This document shows positions 1 through 11,100 of a stretch of 55,000 bases of DNA, in pieces. Position 1 is the first letter of the stretch. Every line of letters begins with the position of its first letter. A program made the translations under genes and the position numbers. Origin of the DNA: Mesostigma viride (lineage: Eukaryota; Streptophyta; Mesostigmatophyceae; Mesostigmatales; Mesostigmataceae); assembly GCA_009746045.1 (NCBI GenBank), contig RPFO01000594.1, positions 480,001-535,000 of the forward strand. Reading direction: 5' to 3'. Under the pieces are notes generated by a model. That model had not been told where the DNA came from. It saw only the letters and a program-made list of their open reading frames with translations, and did no database searches.

Positions 1-372
1 ACCCCAGACGCCCCAGCCTAGGGAAATACAGTAGCAGTAGTGTAGAATAGTTAGACAGCGGCCCTGTACATGCCCGCCTACTACAGGCACTATACTAGCT
101 GATGCATGAGTATTATTTAGTCATGTACATGTGTGCCTATGATGTGCCACACTCCAGATGATGCCTAGCTTTATCTAGTTATGCTGTGCCCATGCAGAGA
201 GCTGCTCTCTGCTGAGATGCCACACTCTAGCTTTTGTATAGCTATGCTGATCTTCCTCCCCATGACAGGCTCCCCCTTCGCTGGGCATAGCTTGATAGCT
301 CATGGGGCTGCAGGTGCCCTGGGGCACCTAGAGCAAGTGTCGTTTACATTCCCACCCTTGCAGGAAGTATAG
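1..372 (+). pseudogene. 3' end of an upstream copy of the ORF1-like retroelement
   Basis: Bases 1-21 read T-P-D-A-P-A-stop, the same C-terminus that ends the next copy at 1963-1965. The following 3' untranslated stretch, about 350 bp to about 372, matches 1966-2320 with scattered differences. A short GAGCCAC tandem run at about 398-422 follows it, and then the next copy begins. The two copies therefore lie head to tail. The 5' part of this copy is outside the window. Confidence 0.6.
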
Positions 373-555
373 CTTAGAATGCCATATGCCCCTTCTACGA
401 GCCACGAGCCACGAGCCACGAGGTAGCCATGGCTGACGGCGGAGCTCATAACTTTCACGTTTGAGCACCGAATTCAGTCGTGAATATCACAATCGCTTCG
501 TCTTTCTAAGACGCACATGCTGATATAATTTTCCGACGCTATTACGCAATATACG

Positions 556-1965
556 ATGAGCAAACGCCCATCGACGCAACGCAGCCTGACGGCTGCGCTC
601 GGCAATGAAAATACGTCTGCAGCTCCGGCTGCAGCTTCGCCATCAGGTCCGGCAGGCGGCAGTGACACTAGTCGCGCACTGGACGTCGGTCGCCCAGCAC
701 CCTCCCCGGCTTCCTGCCTCGCCCTCAGCCTCGCCTGATCCCAAGCGCAGTCGCTCAGACGAACCTGGCTAGTCTGAGCGAGATTTTGACGTTGATCGGC
801 TCTTTGCCACCTTCGACATCAACAGGCTTGCCTTTTTCGAAATGCCATGCTCCAAGTTACTGGAGCTCGTGTTTTACGGGTCCCACGCCTCACTGCTGGC
901 CCTGTGCGAGCAGTTCCATTCCAGAACCCACCTAATTTTCCGCAACGGAGCTGACGGCCGGTTTTCCGATCGCGCAGCTGACGCCCCTTCTTCGGCCAAT
1001 ATGGCCGGCTGGCCTCGCCCCCGCCTTCAGCTCGCAGCTCTCTTTACCATCACTAAGCGCTCGGCCGTAGACCTTTTGCAACCCGCCCCCGTTACCGAAT
1101 CCACCTTCCTCCGCCACCTCCACGACGCCTTCTCACAGCACGTGACGCCCATTGCTGCCAATGTGCGCACGCTGGCTGCTGAGCTCCCCACCATCCCCAC
1201 CGCCACCGCCGCCCTCCTCGCCTCCACCCCCACCCCCCCCTCCGCCTCCACCGACTCCATCACCGCCCAGCTCCGCGACATCGACCAGCGTCTTAAGGAC
1301 AACGCCATCGCTATCGAGGTTCTGCAGAACACCGCAGGCCTCACCGCCCAGGCGGTGAAGGAAATTGCCGCCAAGCCAGCCCCGGCTGGCCTGGCCGGCG
1401 ATGCTCCTCCCATCACCACCTGGGCGGACATGCTTAAGCAACACACCACCTCCACCACCTCCGCCGTCGCAGCCCAGCTCGAACGGCAGACGCTTGACCT
1501 CCGCGAGGAGGCTGAGCTCGCCAAGCACAGCCTCAACGTCATTGTCAAGAACTTCAAGATGGAGGAAGGTGAGAATTCCGAGAAGCTTGCGCGTGCTTTT
1601 GAGAGAGAAATCCTTGATCGCATGGGCCTTACTGGTGAGATCGAGCTGGTCGCCCACCGCCTTCCCCGCGCGCGGGGTAAGCCAGGGGCGCCCCCGCGCT
1701 TCTTCTCACCTTCAAGAAACCGGCGGCGGACAAGATTTCTTTTCTCAGACGCCGCAAGCGGCTCGAGAAGACTCTCTTCACCCTTGATGACGACTTGACC
1801 CTGGCGCAGCAACCACGGCGACGGGAGCTATGGCCGACCTACCTCCAGCTCCGGCAGACCAAGGCGGGGCAGCCGGTGTACTGGAAGGGGGCGGCCATCT
1901 ACGTCGGCCACAAGACCTGGCAGGCGACCCCCGCGGCCCCAGCGACTCCAGACGCCCCAGCTTAG
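556..1965 (+). pseudogene. Decayed ORF1-like (gag/RNA-binding) retroelement gene without reverse transcriptase
   Basis: Reconstructed by reading across breaks. An N-terminus opens at 556 (Ser/Pro/Ala-rich). The frame changes near 690, an in-frame TAG interrupts at about 770-772, and the long open part follows (ATG at 842). The frame changes again at about 1680-1710, after which the reading continues (LTFKKPAADKISFLRRRKR...) to the stop at 1963-1965. The middle is predicted coiled coil (LRDIDQRLKDNAIAIEVLQN), followed by an RRM-like basic segment (LNVIVKNFKMEEGEN... ELVAHRLPRARG). A coiled coil before an RNA-binding domain is the layout of L1-type ORF1 proteins. The assignment rests on layout, not on a search. 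No RT or endonuclease follows; the 3' untranslated region starts at once. Alternatives are a gag-like gene or a processed copy of a host RNA-binding gene. Confidence 0.5.
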
Positions 1966-2325
1966 GGGAATACAGCAGTAGTAGTGTAGAATAGATAGAC
2001 CGTGGCCATGTACATGTACGCCTCCTAGAGGCACTATCCCAGCTAAGCCACGCGCTTTATTTAATCATGTACATGTGTGCCTATATGATGAGCCACCCTC
2101 CAGATGATGCCTAGCTTTATTTAGTTATGTTGTGCCCATGCAGGGAGTAACTCTCTGCTGAGACGCCATGCCCTAGCTTTTTTGTATAGCTATGCTGATC
2201 TTCCCCCCCATGACAGGCTCCCCCTTCGCTGGGCATAGCTTGAAGATCATGGGGATGCAAGTGCCCTGGTGCACCTAGAGCAAGGGTCCTTTACATCCCC
2301 AGCCTTGCAGGAAGTAGCTTAGGAT
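1966..2325 (+). repeat. 3' untranslated repeat of the ORF1-like element, second copy
   Basis: About 355 bp that matches the segment at 22-372 (same order of words: AATACAG, GTAGTGTAGAATAG, ATGTACATGTGTGCC, CCCCTTCGCTGGGCATAGC, CTTGCAGGAAG). The pair defines the 3' end of the element, at about the word CTTAGGATG. The sequence just beyond (CCATAT) also resembles the sequence after the first copy. Confidence 0.6.
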
Positions 2326-2569
2326 GTATGATAGGCCATATCAAAGAGACAACCAGCGCAGGCCAGAAATCGGGAGAATCCGGACCATGGTAGCTCGAGC
2401 CTGCCGTTATCTTTTCCGCGCTTTCGAGTCGTTCAGGATGATGAAGATGAATGGTGATGGAAATGTGTATCCTTGTGCATTGAAATTATGGCTGGCTTAC
2501 GTGTGGAGCGACTAGATGACCTAGACGGAGGGGCCGGAAACAGCATGCTTGATCAGGGCGTGTGTTTCA

Positions 2570-2690
2570 TATGCCCTCTCTCAAGGGCTATGTGCTACAT
2601 ATACTCCCCACGGAGTTATGTTACAATTCAATATGCCCCTTCTCTGGGATATGTGCTACATATTCTCCCAACGGAGTTGTGTTACAATTC
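2570..2690. repeat. Two imperfect tandem copies of a ~63-bp unit leading into a pentanucleotide array
   Basis: The block CTATGTGCTACATATACTCC...CACGGAGTTATGTTACAATTC recurs as ATATGTGCTACATATTCTCC...ACGGAGTTGTGTTACAATTC. The second copy runs directly into the AATTC array, so the array probably grew from the unit's terminal AATTC. Confidence 0.75.
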
Positions 2691-2995
2691 AATTCAATTC
2701 AATTCAATTCAATTCAATTCAATTCAATTCAATTCAATTCAATTCAATTCAATTCAATTCAATTCAATTCAATTCAATTCAATTCAATTCAATTCAATTC
2801 AATTCAATTCAATTCAATTCAATTCAATTCAATTCAATTCAATTCAATTCAATTCAATTCAATTCAATTCAATTCAATTCAATTCAATTCAATTCAATTC
2901 AATTCAATTCAATTCAATTCAATTCAATTCAATTCAATTCAATTCAATTCAATTCAATTCAATTCAATTCAATTCAATTCAATTCAATTCAATTC
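2686..2995. repeat. (AATTC)62 pentanucleotide microsatellite
   Basis: A 310-bp perfect array of AATTC, followed by a few CATC units (2994-3014). Every frame is open across it, which produces meaningless repetitive open frames. Confidence 0.98.
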
Positions 2996-3014
2996 ATCCA
3001 TCCATCCATCCATC

Positions 3015-6000
3015 GGGGTTAATGCTCCGTGACTCCCCAACGGGAGCACGAGTTTAATTAATTAATTAATTATTTATTTAATTAATCCTCTCCCGGCGAC
3101 CAAAGGTGGAGTACCCATAAGAATCGCATCCCATTTTAAAATCAATTCGAGGGTTTTATGCTCCGTGACTCCCCGACAGGACCGCGTACAACCAATTATT
3201 TAATCAAAGGTGGAGATGAAGAGCAAAGCTACTTTCTAGAGCCTACACCTGACCAATGGCAAAGACAAAAAAACTCAAGCTAAGTTTTGGGAAGGGGAAG
3301 TGGTAGTGCTTGGGGCTGCAATGCACTGCATAGCCCCCCACCCGGCACTTCCCCAAGAGGGGGCGCAACCGTAAAAGACGCTGCAGCCTCCACATAAGTT
3401 AACAAAGCGAAGCAGAAAAAATCACAAGACATCCCACTCCCCTCGTAACACCTCCTTCTGTTCTGCCTCCTTATAAATACTGAACTGTATGAACCTGCTT
3501 CATTTGTATGACCGCTGGTGAGGCAATCAACTGCTGGAAAAAAAGCCCTGCAAGGAGCCCAGCCCAGCATGGCCATCTCCACGGCATCTCGCCACGCACG
3601 TCGCGTGTTCCAGCAGTGGGTTCCAGCCTTTTCTGGCCCCTGCCACCGCAGGCGTGTTGCCGGCACAGCTAACGGGAGCGGGTTTCACACCGGCAAGCCC
3701 CCAAAGCCCAAGCTAGCTGGTAGCGTGCGAGGACAACCCAGCGAGCGTCTCTCGGTTTCCCTCGCACCGCCCCACCCAAAAAACCTTGGCTCTTCCAAGA
3801 ATACCCACCTGCCAAGCTCAAATCATCACCAACAAGCCAGCATCGCCAGCTGCTCTCGCCATACCCCGCACTCACCAAACGTGCCACCAGCGGCCAAGAA
3901 CGCCATTTGGCGGGAGGCGTGCCAGCACCCCAGGAAAAAAAAAGAAAGAATTCGGTGGCTTCCCGACAGGGGCATCAATCATTCCCCCCACGGGGCAGCA
4001 GGTGCATGTGGGTGAAACCCGTCATTGGTGCCACATGGTGCGCATCATGCTGCACATCCGGGTCATACACTGGCAGGCACAATACGTGGACCCGAGCGGT
4101 AAACCTGCTCCTAACATAACCGCTCTAAACTTACAACAAACGTTTAGGGCATAAAATCCCTGTTTTAGGGCACATAAAAACCCTGTTTAGGGCACATAGA
4201 AAAACCCTGTTTAGGGAACATCTCCCTCGGCCACTCTTGCCGCATCCCCCCCCCCCTAGGCCCCTACCCCTCCCATGCTCCCCCGGCCCTTGCTGGCATA
4301 TGCTGGCGGTGGGCAAGAGCTACAGGGGGTTCCCCGGGCATCCAGCGCCGACCATGCAGCCATGCGCGTCCCCAGTGATAGCCGGACATCGCAGGGGTCC
4401 ATCCATGTGCTCGCGCATGCTCGTGAAAGCTCGCGCAAGTGACCTCAAGCTCCTGCAAGCTCCTGCAAGAGAGCAACATCAAGCTTAAACTAAAGCCACA
4501 CGCAGCGGGCCCCCTGTGGCGGGGAAAAGTCGCGGATGGAAGCGGGTGGAAGCCTCTGCGAGAAAACCTGGAACAAATGCGAGGACCCGAGCGGCACACC
4601 CACAATCGAATAACGCATGCCGGAAGATTCTCGACCGGTCCATTCCATGGACAGAGTTGAGGGCCCCAGGGCCAATAGCACGCCGGGGCAACGAGGGGGC
4701 AGTATCCTCAAATTCTAATAGTAGTGACATCGATTCCTAATAGCAGCATCCGAGTATCCAGCCTCGATGGGATATCGTGGGTCATGCGCCACCTCAGTAG
4801 CATGCCACCTCGAAAGTGTCCCACCTCAAAAGCGTCCCCGACCTCGACTGTGTTGAAGAGCATGACGGCGTCACCTGCATCTGGGGCCTGTCCCCGCTTG
4901 CAGCTCCATATATAGCGACAGATAGCGGCACCTGGCCCACCAAGCCCACAAACTGGCTTCATTACTAGTGGGTCCGCCACATGTGCCACCGGACGCACCG
5001 AGACAAGGTCGGCCATAGACGACAACCCGCCGGTAGGCGCCGTGTCCGCTACCACGCCCCGTCCACCGCATGGCCAAGGCATAAACCCTGTAAACCGGTA
5101 CGTAAACCGATCTGTCCACCGGTAGGTCACCAAGTATATGGCTGTATACTATATGTCACCCGGTATGTCCTCAAGAGTATTGTCACCAAGTATATGGCTG
5201 GCCACAACGCGGAATCCAGGCCGCGTGTCATGCGTTGCAACGCACAGGCATACGCACGAGGTGACCTCAGGTGCGCCTCGTTCGCGCTTGGAATGAGTGG
5301 GGGGTCACCAGGGACATCATCCTACTGGTCCACCCCTTGTTCGACATCAAGAACAATGGTGACATCTCAGGGACCCCCCCCCCCGGCTGGTAGACGCATG
5401 GGGTCCACGGGATCGGAAACCAGCCCCTTTGATAGGGGTCGCCTTGTGTGACGTTACTATTATTAGTCATAGCGACAACGGGTGACGGGATCAGCCCCCC
5501 CCCCCCCAAGGGGTTGCCTTGCGAAGCCCTAGCAATCCACTGGTCGCAATACTGGTCTCTCTCTATAAACCTACGATGGTGGCCTTAACAAAGAAAAAGT
5601 CTCCGACAGGCCCCCACCACGTGGTACCGCGGAGGCTTATGCGGGCAAGCCCACCCACGCCCTTGCTGCCTGGCTTGCCCTATTCACGGGCCATGCCAGC
5701 AAACAGACTAAGCGCCTAGCTCCCAGCAAAGCGAGCCAGGGGTTAGCCGCCCCCCCTGGCTTGCGCCTTTGCTCCAGACCACATTGCACTCCACAGGGTC
5801 CAGCCACTACAATGGGCAGTCCCTTTGGAGCCAACAGCGGGAGAGGCCTCACACAGACTTGGTCTGGGGGGGCCTCGGCGCCAGACCATCGGCACCAGGC
5901 CGTCGGCAGCGAGCGCGGGCTTCCTGACCACACTTCACGGCTTGCCTTTCTTATCGTGCCAGACAGTTTGAGGGCCCAGCTGCCGGGCTAGGCACTCTAA

Positions 6001-6880
6001 GAGGCCCTCAGAGAGGCGATTGGTCGCACGAAAAAGGCGGAGGGACAACGTGCCCCGCTTGCCCCCGCTCCGGGCCACGTCGAGTTTCTTCCGCCTTGCA
6101 AGGCAAGCCCCAAGAGCGGCGGCGGTATCCCCCCCAGCTAGCTTCCCCTTTGGCGCTCTCTCCATTCTTCATTCTTGGCCCCCTCTTGATCCTCTCGATT
6201 CTTCATCCTTGACACCCATCCTTGGCACCCATTCTGACTACCCCTCCTTGGCCCTACTCTCCCAGCGCAGCGCCGATGTGGTTCTTCCCTGTGGCGGCCT
6301 CGATCTCCAGCGACGTGCGGACAACCCCGGTGGTCGCCACCTGCCCACGATGCGGTGGGTGGGCGCGTGCACAAGGAGGGGGTGGGCACACAAATATTGC
6401 CATGAGCGGGCGCATGCACGATGCGGTTAGAGGGCGCATGCACAAGGAGGTGTGGGCACACAAACACTGTGATGAGCGGGCGTACGCACGATGGGGTGGG
6501 TGGGCGCGTGCACGACAGGGGGCGGGCAAAGGCACCTCATGGATGTCATGGCCATCGCGCACATGAGGCATATGCATAGTGGAACTATTAGCCAGGGACA
6601 TGCATAATGGCTAGTTTAAAGTGACAAAGACAGTTTTGATATAGCAACACCACATAACGTTTCAGAAGTTAATTATTTACATGCACCCGCCTCATTCCCA
6701 CAGCTCCCGGTCGACACGCGCGTGCGCACAACCACATGGCTACAGGTAGCATTCAAATTATTTGTTCCGGTTCGTATCATTTCTCCCACCCGATTCCCCA
6801 CCCGATTCCCCACCCTCCCTAATCAACGCGCGCCAGGCCCAGAACTATACAACGATATTCCCACAAACACAATAAAAATC
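3015..6880. other. Gene-poor intergenic region with small satellites
   Basis: No gene recognised. It holds a (TTAA)n patch at about 3054-3086. A phrase around ATGCTCCGTGACTCCCC occurs twice (about 3021 and 3158). Three units of about 24 bp built on CCCTGTTTAGGGCACATA lie at 4155-4220; CCCT and AGGG in each can pair. A duplicated CACCAAGTATATGGCTG lies at 5128 and 5186. Imperfect units of about 75 bp rich in GGGCGC lie at 6345-6530. Open frames of 60-165 codons occur here, but they overlap one another, lack splice-site logic and match no family I know. Confidence 0.6.
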
Positions 6881-7040
6881 TAATATAGCCTTCCCGTTCT
6901 TACAATGGCTGGCCAAAAGGTGATATAGTCTTCCCGTTCTTACGATTGCTAATAAAAAGGTGACATAGTCTTCCCGTTCTTATGATTGCTAATTAAAGTG
7001 CAACATAGTCTTCCCATTCTTACGATCGCTCCACCCACCC
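6881..7040. repeat. 40-bp minisatellite, four copies
   Basis: The word TTCCC(G/A)TTCT occurs at 6891, 6931, 6971 and 7011, exactly 40 bp apart, in units containing ATAGTC...TACGATTGCTAA. The array overlaps the 3' end of the channel reading frame, whose stop lies inside it. Confidence 0.9.
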
Positions 7041-8105
7041 ACCTGGTTCCCATTCACCGGGCTGGCGTGCGCCCGATCCCGCAAGTCCTCTTCCAGGCAT
7101 GCCGCGTCCGCGCCCGCCCCTTGCTCCCCCGGGTTGAACAACCCCGTGGCAATCACCTGTCGGCTGTCGCCCCCACCCACCGGCCCACTCGAGGAGATCC
7201 CATTCTCCGGCAAGAGGGGCGCCGGTGCCACCCGGGACCGGCTCAGCAGGCGCTTCACGGACATGCCCCCCGGTCCGCCACTGCCACTGCTGCCCGCCCC
7301 GTGGACCCCCACGCTGGACGCGTGGACGCTACCAAGCATGCCCGTGGTGCCTTGCGTTACCAGCCCAGTCGGATGGCCCCCTCCCCCCTCGGTCGGCGAC
7401 ATCGCACTCCACGACATGGGCTCCGTGTCGGGCGCCAGAAGCCGGGCCGTCTCGTTCTGGCTCACGCCGCTCTCCTCCGAGATGCGGGGCGAGGTGAGCG
7501 ACTCCACCGATGCCTGGCGCGAAGGGATCGCGCTGCGGTCGGAGGATGAACCCCCCCCCTGGCCGTAGCCATGACTGCCCACCTTGGTCAGCTTGCGGAT
7601 CTTGCCCGTGGCGCCATAGTCACCGCCGAGGGGGACCCGCATCAAGGGCGCCATTGCTTCCTCGGATGAAGGGCTGGCCCCTCCCCCCCCCCCCACTTCC
7701 CGGGGTGCCGCTGAGCCGGTAGCCCAGGTTGTACTCGTCACGTGTCGAGTTGACCCATACCGCCGTTGGGCTGCCCACCCCATTCGCAGCGTTGTGGCTG
7801 GCCTCATTGAACGCGTACGTCGAGGCGACCCCCTTGGGACTGAAGTGCTGCAGCCAGTTGAACACGGGGACGCCGGAGCCGTTTCCCGCGGTGTTGCTGT
7901 CGATGGTCGTGCGGCGACTCAGAGCCTGCGTCCCTGGCCCACAGCCCGGCTCGCTCCCTGGGTCGAACGCGATGCTCGCGAGGGATTGGTTCAAGCCGGC
8001 GACAGGTCGCCGCATCGTGGATACGGCGGGTGCAAACACGGTGGCAGACTTGACGCCGTCGCGGCTCACGTTCTCGAGCGCGGCGTGGCGCAGCTCATCC
8101 ATGAC
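6989..8105 (-). CDS. K+ channel exon 6: C-terminal Ser/Gly-rich tail with a homopolymer frame break
   Basis: Starts after the acceptor GTGAGCCAG|GTCATGGATGAG. One frame runs from 8105 to a run of 12 C (plus strand, 7683-7694). In the given sequence it then reads out of frame to a stop at 7620. A second frame continues from the run to 6989. A one-base length difference in the homopolymer would join the two, giving a tail of about 370 residues with possible phospho-sites (RQASVES, RRTTIDS). The end may instead be a donor at 7042 (AACCAG|GTGGGT), with further exons to the left. Confidence 0.65.
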
Positions 8106-11100
8106 CTGGCTCACGAGGGGAGGGTGCGGGGACGGGGATAGGCAACGAAGCAGTTAACGTCCGCCATCTGGCACAATCGCGCTGGAGGAGAGAGGGGAGC
8201 GCAGAGGGCGTGGGGAGGTAGGAGGGGCGTCGGGAGGGCAGATGGGCGTGGGAGGGCGAAGGGTGCGCCGGGGGGTGAAGGGCGATAAAACGAAATGGCA
8301 TGATAGCCGAGGGTGCGGGGAGGGCAGAAGATGCCGAAACAATCGAGGCCTAGATCAGAAGGCAATTGAACAAGAGGCGTGGGGCAGCCAAATAGGCAAG
8401 CGAGCGGGGGACCGGCATGCGGGCGACTAGGTGCGAGCAGGCGATGCGCAACGGGTGACCGCCATGTGAGCAGGCGGGAAAGCGAGGTGCACGAATGGGA
8501 GATGCGCCGTCCAGGTACTGGGTAGGCTTTACAGCCTAGGTGTTGGGTAGGGTATATGGCCCAGGTACTGGGTAGGGTTTCCAGTTTCTATTAGGTGGTT
8601 TTAGGGTTTGGGGTTGAGTTTTAGGGTTTAAGGTTTAGCATTCAGGATTGAGGGTTTAGGGGTGGGTTTCATGGGGAAGCGGCAAGCACTTGTCTCAGGA
8701 AACTCGATCTGCTGCGCGCCCATGAGTGCAGAGTAGGGTGCACGGACATTGTAGGTACCCATGTCTAGTGTGTGTGCCTCAAAGCGTTAACAGCTACCGT
8801 GGTGGCACCCACCTCGCCAAAATCTAGTGATAATGCGTCCATGTCGGCCTTGGTCAGGAAGCAGATGTCGCAGTAGGTGAGTGCACGTGCGGTCACCATG
8901 CGGCGGCCTGGGTAGAAGATGGCAATTTCGCCAAACACCTGCGTGTGTGACAGGTTCAGGGTGGGGGGTAGGGTAAAGCTCAGAGCCATGAGCTCGTTGA
9001 CAATATGGCAATCTCGCCCAACTCCAGCGCATTCGTGAGGTGGGGAGTAGGAAAGGTGCACACTTGTAGGGTGGGTGGTGGAGTGGTAAGGGCAGTCTTG
9101 AAAGACATGCCCCTAACCCCCTGTTGAAAGAGAAGGAGACTGGGTAAACAGCCCGGCGCGATAGAGGTGGGGGAAGTTGAGTAGGTGTGCGTTAGGGGCA
9201 CTGGCTAGGCTAGGGCACGCGCTGAAAGCAAGGCTATGCCCTAAACAAGCGAGGAGTAGGGTGCAGAGTAGGAAACGGTTTGGACAACAGTTCGAGGGAG
9301 GGACTTGAACATCTTGCCAAGGAACTGCGCAGGAGGGGCACAGGGGGAGGGGCGAACACCCGGACAAGTGGCAAGGCAATCGAGCGCCGTGTATGCTTTA
9401 TACTCCTAATGTATGGTATGGTATGGCGTATGTAGGTATGCTTTATACTCCTAATGCATGGTATGTACGCTTTATACTACTAATTTCTGATGGTTTTCTT
9501 TCGTGTACGGTACGGTGTGTATATGAAGTTCAGTGCGTCACTGGCCCTGCGTGCATCGTCAGCACCAGCACGCTCTTCCCTCAAACCCACATCCCTCACC
9601 TGCCCCTACTGTACTCGCTGGCTCGTAGACAACACGTGTCCCCTGCCACCCACATCCCTCACCTGCCCCTACTGCCCTCGCTGGCTCGTAGACAACATCA
9701 CAACACGCGTCACGTGCCTTGAGTAGACACGCTTGCATGCATGGAATTGAACCAAGATGCCGCACACGCCCCCAAGGATGTTCGCCGTATCGGTTTGTCC
9801 AACCCAACCAGCGGGAACGCACCTGCCCTTCGTGCAGCGTCCCCACGAGCGTGCCGTGGCCTGCGACGTGCGAGCAACGGGGGTCGAAATTGCCGTCCTG
9901 TTTGCGCAGCTCGACCGACCCGCGGCATATAATGTACATCTCTGTGGTGGGTGGCAGAAGCAAAACAGCGATGATGTTGTAATGAAGAATTGTAATCGAA
10001 AAAAAGGACTAAGCACCGCAGCTTTGGAGGCCATCACACATACCGATCATGGCATATAACAAGCGTGCATGGCTTGGAGTGGTACTGCCTCATTGCTCAG
10101 GTAGCAGGGGCCTACTGCAGTGTGAGCTAGTACGGCAATACGGCCATACGGCAATACTGCCAAACCTCGGTGTATTGACATATTGCGTATTATGAAGTCT
10201 GATACTCATCCACTGCCGGCATGCTAATATATAGATTGCTAATGGAACGAATTCTCCTCATGACAACCATTGATTTATAATTGATAGGTTTACGATTACT
10301 TAAGATCGACCCAAAAATTTGATACAGTATACAATAAACACGTGAACAGGATAGCACATACCAGATAAAAACCGCAGATTACTGAATTACCTATACCTTC
10401 CTTGCTGGAGCTAGCTGCATGCCCGCCTCATGGACGTAGCTGCGAGCCTTTCCTGGCCATCGTCGCTAATTAATCATGTCAGCAAAAATTTGACACATCT
10501 ATCCGCGTACAAATGTATGGACATATTTCCCGCCTAGCAACAGTTAGCACATGCACAGCGACCGACCTGGTCGCTGATCAAACGAGGTTGCTGCATCGAG
10601 CAGAAGGTCGAGACATATCTGCAGACATCCAGACGTTGCCTGGCCACGGATATAAGCTTTTTAAACCCTATGGATCATGCCAGCAAAATCGCGGTTCAAA
10701 TTGTCAAGCTATACTCTCATATGTACCAGTCAGTTTTCTGCACCTCCATGGCCGCGGACGTCGATTTTTATGCAAGTCGGTCTCGTTTTGCCATGGTTTA
10801 CACACGCCTTGAACTGGCAGAGATGACAAGCGGGACCAACCGTAGGCCCGTACTCCCCGAGTACGGTTTAGGCTGCGTACCTGCCTAGGTGAGCTACGCC
10901 AAAACTAGGTCTGGCGCCGAATTCCGGAGCTCCGTGAAAAAAAATAGGCGAAAAGTATTTATTATACGGCGTATTTGCTTTACGAATGCAATACAGCGCA
11001 TTTCTAGTGCGTTAGTACGCCGACCCCCCCCCCCCCCGTATTGTATAATACGGCGTATTTACCGTGTTATACGGCGTACTAGCTCACACTGGCCTACTGT

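Noticed and set aside
1027-1812. Minus-strand open frames of 261 and 174 codons opposite the retroelement ORF
   Set aside because: Shadow frames of the GC-rich plus-strand ORF1-like gene, including poly-Gly stretches from CCN runs.
3280-4015. Open frames of 128 and 165 codons on opposite strands
   Set aside because: They overlap each other, have no recognisable motif and no supporting splice sites.
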